A DNA stretch of 15,156 bases from JACCVL01 sp038232655. Its GTDB lineage: Bacteria > Actinomycetota > Actinomycetes > Propionibacteriales > Nocardioidaceae. Under the pieces are notes generated by a model, which saw only the letters and a list, made by a program, of their open reading frames with translations, ran no database searches and was not told the DNA's origin. The position numbers and the translations under genes were made by a program. The stretch lies in the NCBI GenBank assembly GCA_038232655.1, contig JBBSNM010000072.1:1-15156 (forward strand). The letters run 5' to 3'. Shown here one piece after another: positions 6,746 to 12,882 of this stretch; the first letter of the stretch is position 1; each line of letters opens with the position of its first letter.

Positions 6746-7476
6746 GACGGCTTCGGTGCGATCGCGCCGGCACCGAACGTGTCCGCGTCGGTCGCGGCGC
6801 CGGTCAGCCTGAGCAGCGCGTCGTCCATGTGCGCGTCGATGAGCCGCATCGTGAGCGCCTCGTCCCCGCACCGGATCCCCTCGGCCAGCTCGGCGTGCTC
6901 CTCGACGGCGTCGGCGGCCGGGCTGCTCGTGTTCTGAAGAGCGGTCAGGCACATCCGGGTCTCGACGAGCAGCGTGCCGTGCATCCGGGCCAGTCGGGCG
7001 CTGCCCGACAAGGAGACGAGAACCTCGTGAAAGCGCAGGTCGGCGTCGCTGAGCGCCTCACGGTCACCGCGCGTCGCCGCGCGGACCATGTCGCGATGCA
7101 CCCGACCGAGCGCCCGCCCAGCTTTCTCGTGGTCACCGCGCAGGATCAGGGACACGGCGGCGCGCTCGATGGCGGCCCGGGCGGTGTAGACGTCCCGCAC
7201 GTCGGCAGGCTCCAGACTGACCACGAACAGCCCCCGGTTGAGCTCACTGCGCAGCAGCCCCTCCTGCACGAGCCGCTGCATCGCCTCCCGCAGCGGGCCC
7301 CGGCTCACGCCCAGCTGGGCGGCGAGCTCGGCCTCCCCGAGCTGGCTGCCGGGGGCCAGCGTCCCGCGCATGACCGCTTCGCGGAGTTGTCCGGCGATCA
7401 GGCTCGCAGTCGACTCGCGTGACACCTTGTGAAAGTTGCCGACGGCGCGCTCGGTCCGGGCGACTGCGCGTGTCAC
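6742..7476 (-). CDS. GntR-family transcriptional regulator, FadR subfamily (FCD domain)
   Basis: A 244-residue regulator with an N-terminal winged helix (about 20-88; GEAELAAQLGVSRGPLREAMQRLVQEGLL is interrupted here only for brevity as QLGVSRGPLREAM, 54-66) and a C-terminal all-helical FCD ligand domain (about 92-225). The FCD metal ligands appear as D146 and H150 (DADLRFHEVL), H194 (EEHAELAEGI) and H216 (DAHMDDALLRL). Such proteins bind carboxylic-acid effectors and usually repress. The GTG start overlaps the stop of the EutA-like gene as GTGA, with little ribosome site of its own, so it depends on upstream translation. It lies behind operator 2, implying autoregulation, and is the obvious candidate to bind all three GATTGTTGACAATC sites. 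Canonical ectoine regulons in proteobacteria instead use the MocR-type EnuR. Confidence 0.93.
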   Translation of the reverse strand: MTRAVARTERAVGNFHKVSRESTASLIAGQLREAVMRGTLAPGSQLGEAELAAQLGVSRGPLREAMQRLVQEGLLRSELNRGLFVVSLEPADVRDVYTARAAIERAAVSLILRGDHEKAGRALGRVHRDMVRAATRGDREALSDADLRFHEVLVSLSGSARLARMHGTLLVETRMCLTALQNTSSPAADAVEEHAELAEGIRCGDEALTMRLIDAHMDDALLRLTGAATDADTFGAGAIAPKPS

Positions 7477-8261
7477 GACCCGAGCTCTTTCGCTGCGAGT
7501 GACGCGCCAGCCGGCAACTCGTCGGCCGCGTCATAGCCCGATGTTCGGAACAGACGCCCGGCGCCGTGGTGCGCATCGGTGTGCCCTGACAGGCGGAGTC
7601 CGTCCCAGGCACTCACCTGGTTGGCCGTCAGGACCGGCTTTCCGAGCAGCGCATCCAGCTCGTCGAGCCATCTGACGGTGTGCAACGCGGTGTCGGGCAG
7701 CAGGACCGCCTCGGCGTCGGGGTGGTCGTTGGCGGCGGCGAGCTCGAGCACGTCCTCCCTGCCGAGGGTGCCGACCTCGGCCGCGGTGACGACGCCCCGG
7801 CTGGCCAGACTGACGACCTCCACGCCGCCCGCGGCGAGGAAGGACACGAAGAGCTCGGCGACGTCCTGTGGGTAGGTCGCCGCCACCGCCACTCGGCGCA
7901 GACCGAGAGCGCGGGCCGCGCGCACGAAGGAGAAGGAGGTGCTGGTGGCCGGGACCCCCGCCTCCCGGGCGAGCGCGTCGACCTGCTCGGCGGCACCATC
8001 CCAGCCGAACACGAAGCTGCCGCTGGTGCAGGCCCAAACCACCGACTGCGCCCCGGACGCACGCAACGCCGGCAGCCCCTCGACCAGCCGGCCCGCGCCG
8101 CCGAGGTCGAGCAGCGCGTCCACCCGATGGGCGTCCTCGCCCACGGAGGTGTGCACGAGCGGGAACGAGACCGAGCGGCCCAGGCGCGAGGCGAGCAACG
8201 GGTAGTCGTCCTCGGCGGAGTGGCCGGGGTAGAGAAAGCCGACCGTGGCCCGGTGGCCCAT
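7473..8261 (-). CDS. EutA/maleate-isomerase-like Asp/Glu racemase-superfamily protein, second Cys replaced by Asp
   Basis: A 262-residue member of the Asp/Glu/hydantoin racemase superfamily, closest in layout to maleate cis-trans isomerase, arylmalonate decarboxylase and the EutA protein of hydroxyectoine loci. The first catalytic Cys is present (C78 in VWACTSGSFVFG). At the second site, where the other paralogue in this window has FVSCTNLPT, this one has LLPDTALHT, putting D190 in place of Cys. The shared KPVLTANQVSAWD block follows. Racemization or cis-trans isomerization by the two-Cys mechanism is thus unlikely, so the function is uncertain; ligand sensing or a one-Cys reaction are options. 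The ATG at 8261 has GAAGGAG at 7 nt. It is the first gene after operator 2 and is coupled to the regulator gene by a 4-bp overlap. Confidence 0.87.
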   Translation of the reverse strand: MGHRATVGFLYPGHSAEDDYPLLASRLGRSVSFPLVHTSVGEDAHRVDALLDLGGAGRLVEGLPALRASGAQSVVWACTSGSFVFGWDGAAEQVDALAREAGVPATSTSFSFVRAARALGLRRVAVAATYPQDVAELFVSFLAAGGVEVVSLASRGVVTAAEVGTLGREDVLELAAANDHPDAEAVLLPDTALHTVRWLDELDALLGKPVLTANQVSAWDGLRLSGHTDAHHGAGRLFRTSGYDAADELPAGASLAAKELGS

Positions 8262-8293
8262 GGGAACACTCCTTCAAGGAGAGATAGGATTCG

Positions 8294-8311
8294 AGGATTG
8301 TTGACAATCCT
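8294..8311. promoter_or_regulatory. Operator 2: perfect 18-bp palindrome AGGATTGTTGACAATCCT
   Basis: The most complete copy of the repeated operator, with 8-bp perfect arms around a TG centre. It lies in the 133-bp divergent region between the EutA-like/regulator operon and ehuBCDA. A further AGGATT half-site occurs 8 bp upstream at 8286-8291, in direct repeat, and ATAGGATT (8284-8291) also pairs with AATCCTAT (8306-8313). The palindrome covers the plus-strand -35 and the minus-strand -10, so bound repressor would block both operons, including the regulator's own. Confidence 0.82.
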
Positions 8312-8329
8312 ATACACCCCGTCTAGCGT
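8301..8329 (+). promoter_or_regulatory. Predicted promoter of the ehuBCDA operon
   Basis: A perfect TTGACA (8301-8306) is followed after exactly 17 bp by TAGCGT (8324-8329), which fits the TANNNT -10 pattern of actinobacterial housekeeping promoters. The -35 lies inside operator 2. The same boxes and spacing recur at 12766-12794. Transcription would start near 8336, leaving a leader of about 60 nt before ehuB. This is predicted from sequence only. Confidence 0.7.
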
Positions 8330-8332
8330 CCA
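8304..8332 (-). promoter_or_regulatory. Predicted opposing promoter for the EutA-like/regulator operon
   Basis: Read on the minus strand, TGGACG (8332-8327) is followed after 17 bp by GATTGT (8309-8304). These are partial matches to TTGACA and TATAAT. The case rests on the same geometry being better preserved at 12769-12797, where the -35 is a perfect TTGACA. The -10 is one arm of operator 2. Transcription would begin near 8298, about 37 nt before the ATG. Confidence 0.45.
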
Positions 8333-8382
8333 GGCATTCTCCACCGTGAGGTCCTCGGCGGGCGAGGGCGGGTGGACCGACG

Positions 8383-8388
8383 AAGGAG
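8383..8388 (+). promoter_or_regulatory. ehuB: Ribosome binding site deciding the TTG start of ehuB
   Basis: AAGGAG sits 6 nt before TTG at 8395. No in-frame ATG or GTG gives a sensible signal peptide nearby, while the TTG start yields a complete Tat lipoprotein signal. This supports the rare start codon. Confidence 0.75.
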
Positions 8389-8394
8389 CATTCG

Positions 8395-9303
8395 TTGACC
8401 CAGCACACGTGGAGCCGCCGAGAATTCCTCAGCCGGTCGACACTCCTGGCGATCGCCGCCGGTGCATCCCCCGCGCTGCTCGCCGGCTGCGCCGACTCGG
8501 ACACGCCCTCGGTCGGGGCCGCGGACCAGGACCTGCTGGCGAGGCTCAAGAAGCAGGGCTACGTCCGGGTCGGGTTCGCGAACGAGGCGCCCTACGGCTT
8601 CGCCGACGCGTCCGGCCAGCTGACCGGCGAGGCACCCGAGGTGGCCAAAGTGGTTTTCAAGGCCTTGGGCGTCGGCGAGCTGCAGGGGGTGCTGACCGAG
8701 TTCGGCTCCCTGATCCCCGGTCTGCAGGCCCGACGCTTCGACGTGATCGCGGCCGGTATGTTCATCAACCCGGAGCGGTGCGCCGAGATCCTCTTCTCCG
8801 AGCCGGACTACGAGGCGAAGACCGCGTTCCTGGTTCCGCAGGGCAACCCGAAGGGAATCACCACGTTCGAGGACATCACCTCCGCCGACGCGAAGCTGGG
8901 TGTCCTCGCCGGCGCCGTGGAGGGTGGATACGCGGAGTCTCTCGGCGTACCCACCTCGCAGGTCATCACGTTCAACGACACACCGAGCAGCTTCGAGGGG
9001 CTGCAGGCCGAGCGGGTCGATGCGGTCAGCCTGACCAGCATCTCGTTGCGCAACCTGCTCAGCACCCGCGAAGGCACGCCTTTCGAGGTGACCGAGCCGT
9101 TCACTCCGGTCATCGACGGCAAGCCACAGACCGGAGCCGGCGGCTACGGTTTCCACAAGGATGACGAGAAGCTCCGGGACGCCTTCAACGAGGAGCTGGC
9201 CAAGCTCAAGGACAGCGGGAAGCTCGTGAGCATCATCGAGCCGTTCGGCTTCACCGAAGCCGAGGTGGCCAAGACAACCACTGCCGAACTCTGCGAGGCC
9301 TAG
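8395..9303 (+). CDS. ehuB: Ectoine/hydroxyectoine ABC transporter substrate-binding lipoprotein EhuB
   Basis: A 302-residue family 3 solute-binding protein. The N terminus has a twin-arginine motif (SRREFL, 7-12), a hydrophobic stretch and a lipobox (LLAGC, lipid-bearing C32), so it is probably exported folded by Tat and anchored outside the membrane. The mature part follows Sinorhizobium EhuB closely: VGFANEAPYGF, TEFGSLIPGLQARRFDVIAAGMFINPERCAE, and the ending SIIEPFGFTEAEVAKTTTAELC. From memory of the EhuB-ectoine structure, pocket residues E21, F24, Y60, F80 and R85 correspond to E64, Y67, F103, F123 and R128 here. The aromatic cage is kept with Phe and Tyr swapped, and T133 appears to be V175. 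A compatible-solute ligand is likely; the exact one is not. It is the first gene of ehuBCDA, in a 25-bp tandem with ehuC. Confidence 0.88.
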   Translation: MTQHTWSRREFLSRSTLLAIAAGASPALLAGCADSDTPSVGAADQDLLARLKKQGYVRVGFANEAPYGFADASGQLTGEAPEVAKVVFKALGVGELQGVLTEFGSLIPGLQARRFDVIAAGMFINPERCAEILFSEPDYEAKTAFLVPQGNPKGITTFEDITSADAKLGVLAGAVEGGYAESLGVPTSQVITFNDTPSSFEGLQAERVDAVSLTSISLRNLLSTREGTPFEVTEPFTPVIDGKPQTGAGGYGFHKDDEKLRDAFNEELAKLKDSGKLVSIIEPFGFTEAEVAKTTTAELCEA

Positions 9304-9328
9304 CCCACGTACACGGGGGGAGGCCCTC

Positions 9329-10027
9329 ATGTCGAACATTCTCGACTTCCTGCCCACCCTGTTGGAAGGCGCCTGGGTCACCCTCAAAATCACGGCGGGC
9401 GCCGCAGTGCTCGGCCTGGTCTGCGCCTTCGCAGGTGGGCTGGCCGGGGTGTCCGGCAACACGGCGGCTCGCGCGGCCTCCAGGGTCTACGTCGAGTTCT
9501 TCCGCGGGACCTCGGCCCTCGTGCAGCTGTTCTGGCTGTTCTTCGCCCTGCCCCTCGTCGGGATCAGGTTCGAGCCGCTGGTCGCCGGCATCGTGGCGCT
9601 CGGCCTCAACATCGGCTCCTACGGCTCGGAGGTGGTCAGAGGCGCGATCCAGGCCGTGCCACGCAGCCAGTACGAAGCGACGGTGGCCCTGAACATGACG
9701 GGCTACCGCAGGATGCGCTCGGCCATCCTGCCGCAGGCGCTGGTCGGCATGCTGCCTCCATTCGGCAACCTGATGATCGAGCTGCTCAAGGGCACGTCGC
9801 TCGTGTCGCTGATCACCCTCTCCGATCTGACGTTCCGGGCGCAGATCCTGCGCCAGACGACCGGTGAGACGGCCACCATCTTCCTGGTGGTGCTGGCCAT
9901 CTACTTCGTCATGGCCTACTGCATCACGCTCGGGATGAGGTGGCTCGAGCGTCGCGCGGCAGCCTCGATCGGCCAGAGCAAGGTCGTCGTCCGACGCGAC
10001 CAGGTGCGCATGGCGGAGCCGGTATGA
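9329..10027 (+). CDS. ehuC: Ectoine/hydroxyectoine ABC transporter permease EhuC
   Basis: A 232-residue inner-membrane permease of the polar amino acid (HisM/GlnP) type with about five hydrophobic segments (around 14-38, 62-78, 84-98, 150-165, 184-203). The cytoplasmic EAA loop that docks on the ATPase is EATVALNMTGYRRMRSAILP (116-135). FFRGTSALVQLFWLFFALP and the GTSLVSLITLSDL segment are typical of EhuC. It forms a heterodimer with EhuD. The ATG at 9329 has a GGGGGGAGG ribosome site 5-6 nt upstream, and its stop overlaps the ehuD start as ATGA. The name rests on resemblance plus the complete B-C-D-A gene set. Confidence 0.85.
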   Translation: MSNILDFLPTLLEGAWVTLKITAGAAVLGLVCAFAGGLAGVSGNTAARAASRVYVEFFRGTSALVQLFWLFFALPLVGIRFEPLVAGIVALGLNIGSYGSEVVRGAIQAVPRSQYEATVALNMTGYRRMRSAILPQALVGMLPPFGNLMIELLKGTSLVSLITLSDLTFRAQILRQTTGETATIFLVVLAIYFVMAYCITLGMRWLERRAAASIGQSKVVVRRDQVRMAEPV

Positions 10028-10674
10028 CCTGGGACTGGGAGTTCGCGCGCGACATCCTGCCGGACCTGCTGCGGGGCCTCATCGTGACCATTCAGGCAAC
10101 CCTGGTGGGCTCCGTCGCGGCCCTTGTCCTCGGGCTGGTTCTTGCCCTACTACGCAGGTCGTCGCTGCTGCCTGTCCGGCTGGCCACCAAGGCCTTCATC
10201 GAGTTCGTCCGCAGCACGCCGCTTCTCGTGCAGCTGTACTTCCTGTTCTTCGTGCTCCCTACGCTGGGCGTGACGCTGTCCGGCTTCCAGGCCGGTGTGA
10301 TCGGGCTCGGCGTGCACTATGCCACCTACACCTCCGAGGTCTACCGGGCCGGCATCGAGGGGGTCCCGCGCGGCCAGTGGGAGGCAGCGACCGCACTCAA
10401 CCTGCCCACCTCGCGCGTCTGGCGCAGCGTGATCCTTCCGCAGGCCATCCCGCGAGTGCTGCCGGCGCTGGGCAACTACGTGATCGCGATGTTCAAGGAG
10501 ACCCCGCTGCTGTCGGCCATCACGGTCTTCGAGATGCTCGCCGAGGCCAAGGCGATCAGCTCGCAGACGTTCCGCAGCCTCGAGGCGTTCACCCTCGTGG
10601 GAGTCCTGTTCCTGCTGGTCAGTCTGCCGGCGGCGTTCGCCGTCCGAAGGTTGGAGCGTCGTTATGGACATTGA
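10024..10674 (+). CDS. ehuD: Ectoine/hydroxyectoine ABC transporter permease EhuD
   Basis: A 216-residue permease, partner of EhuC. It opens with MTWDWEFARDILPDLLRGL and has hydrophobic segments around 20-44, 68-82, 90-103, 152-170 and 188-206. The EAA loop EAATALNLPTSRVWRSVILP is at 120-139, followed by the typical FKETPLLSAITVFEML. The start is the ATG at 10024, which overlaps the ehuC stop by 4 bp and has GGAG 5 nt upstream. A longer reading from 9940 would lie within ehuC and add no family-like sequence. The gene overlaps ehuA by 11 bp, so the operon is tightly coupled. Confidence 0.87.
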   Translation: MTWDWEFARDILPDLLRGLIVTIQATLVGSVAALVLGLVLALLRRSSLLPVRLATKAFIEFVRSTPLLVQLYFLFFVLPTLGVTLSGFQAGVIGLGVHYATYTSEVYRAGIEGVPRGQWEAATALNLPTSRVWRSVILPQAIPRVLPALGNYVIAMFKETPLLSAITVFEMLAEAKAISSQTFRSLEAFTLVGVLFLLVSLPAAFAVRRLERRYGH

Positions 10675-11488
10675 GGCGCATACAGGAACGGTCGACCGGG
10701 CCGATGAAACCGTCGCCGATGAGATGATCCGCTTCGAGAAGGTCGTCAAGCGGTACGGCGACAACGTGGTGCTCAACAAGCTCGACTTCCACGCGGCAGC
10801 CGGCGAGCGCATCACGCTGATCGGTCCGAGCGGCTCGGGCAAGACGACGATCCTGCGCATGCTCATGACGCTGGAGACGGTCGACGAGGGCCGAATCTTC
10901 GTCGACGGTGAGTCGCTCACCCACATGCAGCGGGGTGACACCGAGGTCCTCGCCGACGACAAGCACGTCCGTAAGGTCCGCAAGAAGATCGGCATGGTCT
11001 TCCAGCAGTTCAACCTGTTCCCGAACATGCGCGCCCTGCGCAACGTCGCCGAGGCGCCGATGCATGTCCTCGGTCTCAGCCGCGACGACGCTGAGACCAA
11101 TGCCCGGCGGTTGCTGGATCTGGTCGGTCTCGCCGACAAGACCGACGCCTACCCGTCACAGCTCTCCGGTGGCCAGCAGCAGCGCGTCGCCATCGCACGC
11201 GCGTGCGCCATGCAGCCGAAGATCCTGCTGCTCGACGAGGTCACCTCCGCGCTGGACCCCGAGCTGGTCGCGGAGGTGCTCGATGTGCTGCGCAACATCG
11301 CGGCCACCACCGATATCACCATGCTCTGCGTCACCCACGAGATGAAGTTCGCTCGCGACATCTCCGACCGGGTGCTGATGTTCAACGACGGTCAGATCAT
11401 CGAACAGGCTCCGCCCGACAAGCTGTTCAGCGCCCCGGAGCACGAGCGCACCAAGGCCTTCCTGCGCGCCGTGCTCGAGGAGCGCTGA
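10664..11488 (+). CDS. ehuA: Ectoine/hydroxyectoine ABC transporter ATPase EhuA
   Basis: A 274-residue ABC ATPase powering the EhuC/EhuD channel from the cytoplasm. Walker A is GPSGSGKT (54-61), Q-loop FQQFNLFP (113-120), signature LSGGQ (167-171), Walker B ILLLDE (187-192) and switch His H225. The inserted stretch HMQRGDTEVLADDKHVRKVR (88-107), before the Q-loop, is characteristic of EhuA and absent from most amino acid importers. The ATG at 10664 lies inside the end of ehuD with GGAG 7 nt upstream. An internal Met21 would give a shorter protein but has no comparable ribosome site. The stop is 7 bp from that of the convergent gene, and I see no clear terminator. Confidence 0.9.
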   Translation: MDIEAHTGTVDRADETVADEMIRFEKVVKRYGDNVVLNKLDFHAAAGERITLIGPSGSGKTTILRMLMTLETVDEGRIFVDGESLTHMQRGDTEVLADDKHVRKVRKKIGMVFQQFNLFPNMRALRNVAEAPMHVLGLSRDDAETNARRLLDLVGLADKTDAYPSQLSGGQQQRVAIARACAMQPKILLLDEVTSALDPELVAEVLDVLRNIAATTDITMLCVTHEMKFARDISDRVLMFNDGQIIEQAPPDKLFSAPEHERTKAFLRAVLEER

Positions 11489-11495
11489 GCCCGGA

Positions 11496-12248
11496 TCACC
11501 CGGTCGCGAGAAGCCGCTGGTCCTCGCCGACCGCAGCCGAGCCCGCCATCCGCGCAACGGCCCACATCGTGACCTGGTTGGCGGTGAGAACCGGCTTCCC
11601 GAGCTCGCGCTCGAGCGGGACGATGAGGTCGTACGTCGGGAGGTTGGTGCAGCTGACGAAGACGGCCTCGGCCGCCGGCGAGTCGGCGGCCCGAACCAGC
11701 TGCGCTGTCCTTCCGTAGGGCACCGTCCAGATGCCCGAGTCCAGGCCGAGCGCGGCGCTGGACGCGACCTCGACCCCGGCCGCGCAGAGAAAGTCGCGCA
11801 GCCGGAGGGTGACGTCCTCGACGTACGGCGTGGCCACTGCGACCGTTGCGATGCCCAGGTGCTCGAGCGCCGCCAGCAGCGCACCTGACGTCGTCACCGC
11901 CTGGCGCGCACCGGCCGAGATCATCGCCTCGACCAGAATGCGCTCCCCGGCGCGGCCGGCGACGAAACTGCCCGACGTGCACGCATAGGCGACGGCGGCC
12001 GGCTGGGGGACCAGGACGTCGCGGGTCGCCCGGCGTACGACGCTCTCGTCGCTGACCGCCTCTGCCAGCGCGATGTTCACCGGCTCGTCGACGAAGGGAG
12101 TGCGGGTCAGCAACAGCGTCACGCCCTGGGGCGTCCAGCGCCAGATCTCGCGGTCGAGGGCGAAGTCGAAGGGGGCGACCACCCCCACCGCCACCTGCGC
12201 CGGCGGACCGGCCAACTCCTCCGGTGCGGTCGCGCCGGGCCGGGTCAT
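11496..12248 (-). CDS. EutA/maleate cis-trans isomerase-like protein with both catalytic cysteines
   Basis: A 250-residue second member of the Asp/Glu racemase superfamily. Both active-site cysteines are present: C90 in VAYACTSGSFVAG and C200 in FVSCTNLPTYD. The KPVLTANQVTMWA block (218-230) matches the other paralogue. With both cysteines it could catalyse maleate-to-fumarate type isomerization or epimerization of a carboxylic acid. EutA itself is required for hydroxyectoine use in Sinorhizobium, but its reaction is not established. The ATG at 12248 overlaps the DUF3830 stop as ATGA. Reading further upstream to 12299 would add a basic, proline-rich tail inside DUF3830. Of the two paralogues this is the better candidate for an active enzyme. 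Confidence 0.88.
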   Translation of the reverse strand: MTRPGATAPEELAGPPAQVAVGVVAPFDFALDREIWRWTPQGVTLLLTRTPFVDEPVNIALAEAVSDESVVRRATRDVLVPQPAAVAYACTSGSFVAGRAGERILVEAMISAGARQAVTTSGALLAALEHLGIATVAVATPYVEDVTLRLRDFLCAAGVEVASSAALGLDSGIWTVPYGRTAQLVRAADSPAAEAVFVSCTNLPTYDLIVPLERELGKPVLTANQVTMWAVARMAGSAAVGEDQRLLATG

Positions 12249-12739
12249 CCGTCGTGGCGGGCGTAGGTCAGCCGTTCGTCGACGCTGCCCGCGCGCCACA
12301 CGTCGTGGCAGGCGACCGCCATCTCCTCCAGACCGTCGACGATCGTGGCGAAGACACTGCCCACCACCCAGCCGATGTCCCCGTTGAGCAGGAGGTTGTT
12401 GCGGCCGTAGAAGATTGCCAGGTCGACGACCCCGGGCAGCTCGGCAACTCCCTGGTCCTGCTTGAAGGCCCGGTCGAGCATGCCCTCGGCGAAGGAGAAA
12501 TAGCAGACGTCGCCGGGGATCGGCGTCACCGTGGGATTCTCCATGCCCGGCTCTTGCGGAGCGAAGCGGGGCACCATCGTGTAGACCTCGTTGCGTGCGT
12601 ACTTCGCATGCTGGGCGTCACCGCCCTGCGGCAGCGCCGTCCAGACGGCGTCGCAGGTGCGGGGTGCCTCGTCGTCGAGCAGCCTGGCCAGGCAGGACAC
12701 CCCGCGCTTCTCCAGGGTGATGGTCATCAGCCGCGACAT
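12245..12739 (-). CDS. DUF3830 family protein (predicted cyclophilin-like fold), unknown function
   Basis: A 164-residue small cytoplasmic protein that I assign to DUF3830 from AVWTALPQGGDAQHAKYARNEVY (31-53, shown only in its key part LPQGGDAQHAKY), PIPGDVCYF (73-81) and AIFYGRNN (108-115). These resemble the TsaB-unrelated, cyclophilin-like small proteins often encoded beside racemase/isomerase and amidase genes. No catalytic role is established for the family. There is no signal peptide or membrane segment. It is translationally coupled to the two-Cys EutA-like gene (ATGA overlap), so a joint function such as a subunit, chaperone or next enzyme is plausible. The ATG at 12739 has GAGGAG 4 nt upstream. 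It is the first gene on the minus side of operator 3, whose palindrome ends 21 bp from this start. Confidence 0.75.
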   Translation of the reverse strand: MSRLMTITLEKRGVSCLARLLDDEAPRTCDAVWTALPQGGDAQHAKYARNEVYTMVPRFAPQEPGMENPTVTPIPGDVCYFSFAEGMLDRAFKQDQGVAELPGVVDLAIFYGRNNLLLNGDIGWVVGSVFATIVDGLEEMAVACHDVWRAGSVDERLTYARHDG

Positions 12740-12760
12740 GGCACTCCTCAGGGTCGGCGA

Positions 12761-12774
12761 GATTGTTGACAATC
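12761..12774. promoter_or_regulatory. Operator 3: GATTGTTGACAATC palindrome
   Basis: The third identical 14-bp palindrome, in the 143-bp divergent region between the DUF3830/EutA-like operon and the hydroxyacid dehydrogenase/amidase operon. Its plus-strand flank (CCTACGAA) is the same as the minus-strand flank of operator 1, extending identity well beyond the core. It overlaps the -35 of one promoter and the -10 of the opposite one, as at operator 2. Binding by the FadR-type regulator in this window is inferred. Confidence 0.8.
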
Positions 12775-12794
12775 CTACGAATGCTTCCTAGTGT
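12766..12794 (+). promoter_or_regulatory. Predicted promoter of the hydroxyacid dehydrogenase/amidase operon
   Basis: TTGACA (12766-12771), a 17-bp spacer and TAGTGT (12789-12794), the same arrangement as the ehuBCDA promoter, including the C before and the C after the -10 (CTAGYGTC). Transcription would start near 12801, giving an 82-nt leader. The -35 is inside operator 3. Confidence 0.7.
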
Positions 12795-12797
12795 CAA
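12769..12797 (-). promoter_or_regulatory. Predicted opposing promoter for DUF3830/EutA-like operon
   Basis: On the minus strand a perfect TTGACA (12797-12792) is followed after 17 bp by GATTGT (12774-12769), a 3-of-6 match to TATAAT lying in the operator arm. Its -35 overlaps the -10 of the plus promoter and vice versa. Transcription would start near 12763, about 24 nt before the DUF3830 ATG. Confidence 0.55.
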
Positions 12798-12864
12798 CGG
12801 CTTCGGCAGAGTTATCGTCCCGCGGCTCGTCCGGGGGCCCGGCTGGCCCCGCCCGTGGCTCATC

Positions 12865-12872
12865 AGGAGGTG
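12865..12872 (+). promoter_or_regulatory. Ribosome binding site fixing the hydroxyacid dehydrogenase start
   Basis: AGGAGGTG is an almost full complement of the 16S tail and ends 10 nt before the ATG at 12883. It argues against the longer reading from 12763, which would start inside operator 3. Confidence 0.75.
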
Positions 12873-12882
12873 GACGCGCGCG

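Noticed and set aside
11486..11498. A terminator between ehuA and the convergent EutA-like gene
   Set aside because: Only 7 bp separate the stops, and I see no convincing stem with a T-run on either strand.
7473..12248. Calling the two EutA-like genes ethanolamine-utilization eutA
   Set aside because: Ethanolamine EutA is an unrelated reactivating ATPase. These proteins are of the Asp/Glu racemase and maleate isomerase fold, matching the other use of the name in hydroxyectoine loci.
12834..12850. GGGGCC...GGCCCC hairpin in the leader of the hydroxyacid dehydrogenase
   Set aside because: A 6-bp stem with a 5-nt loop is easily found in DNA this G+C-rich. There is no T-tract and no riboswitch-like pattern, so no attenuator or terminator is called.
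12763..12882. A 40-residue N-terminal extension of the hydroxyacid dehydrogenase
   Set aside because: It would start with a TTG inside operator 3 and upstream of the predicted transcription start. The ATG at 12883 has an excellent AGGAGGTG and gives the normal family N terminus.
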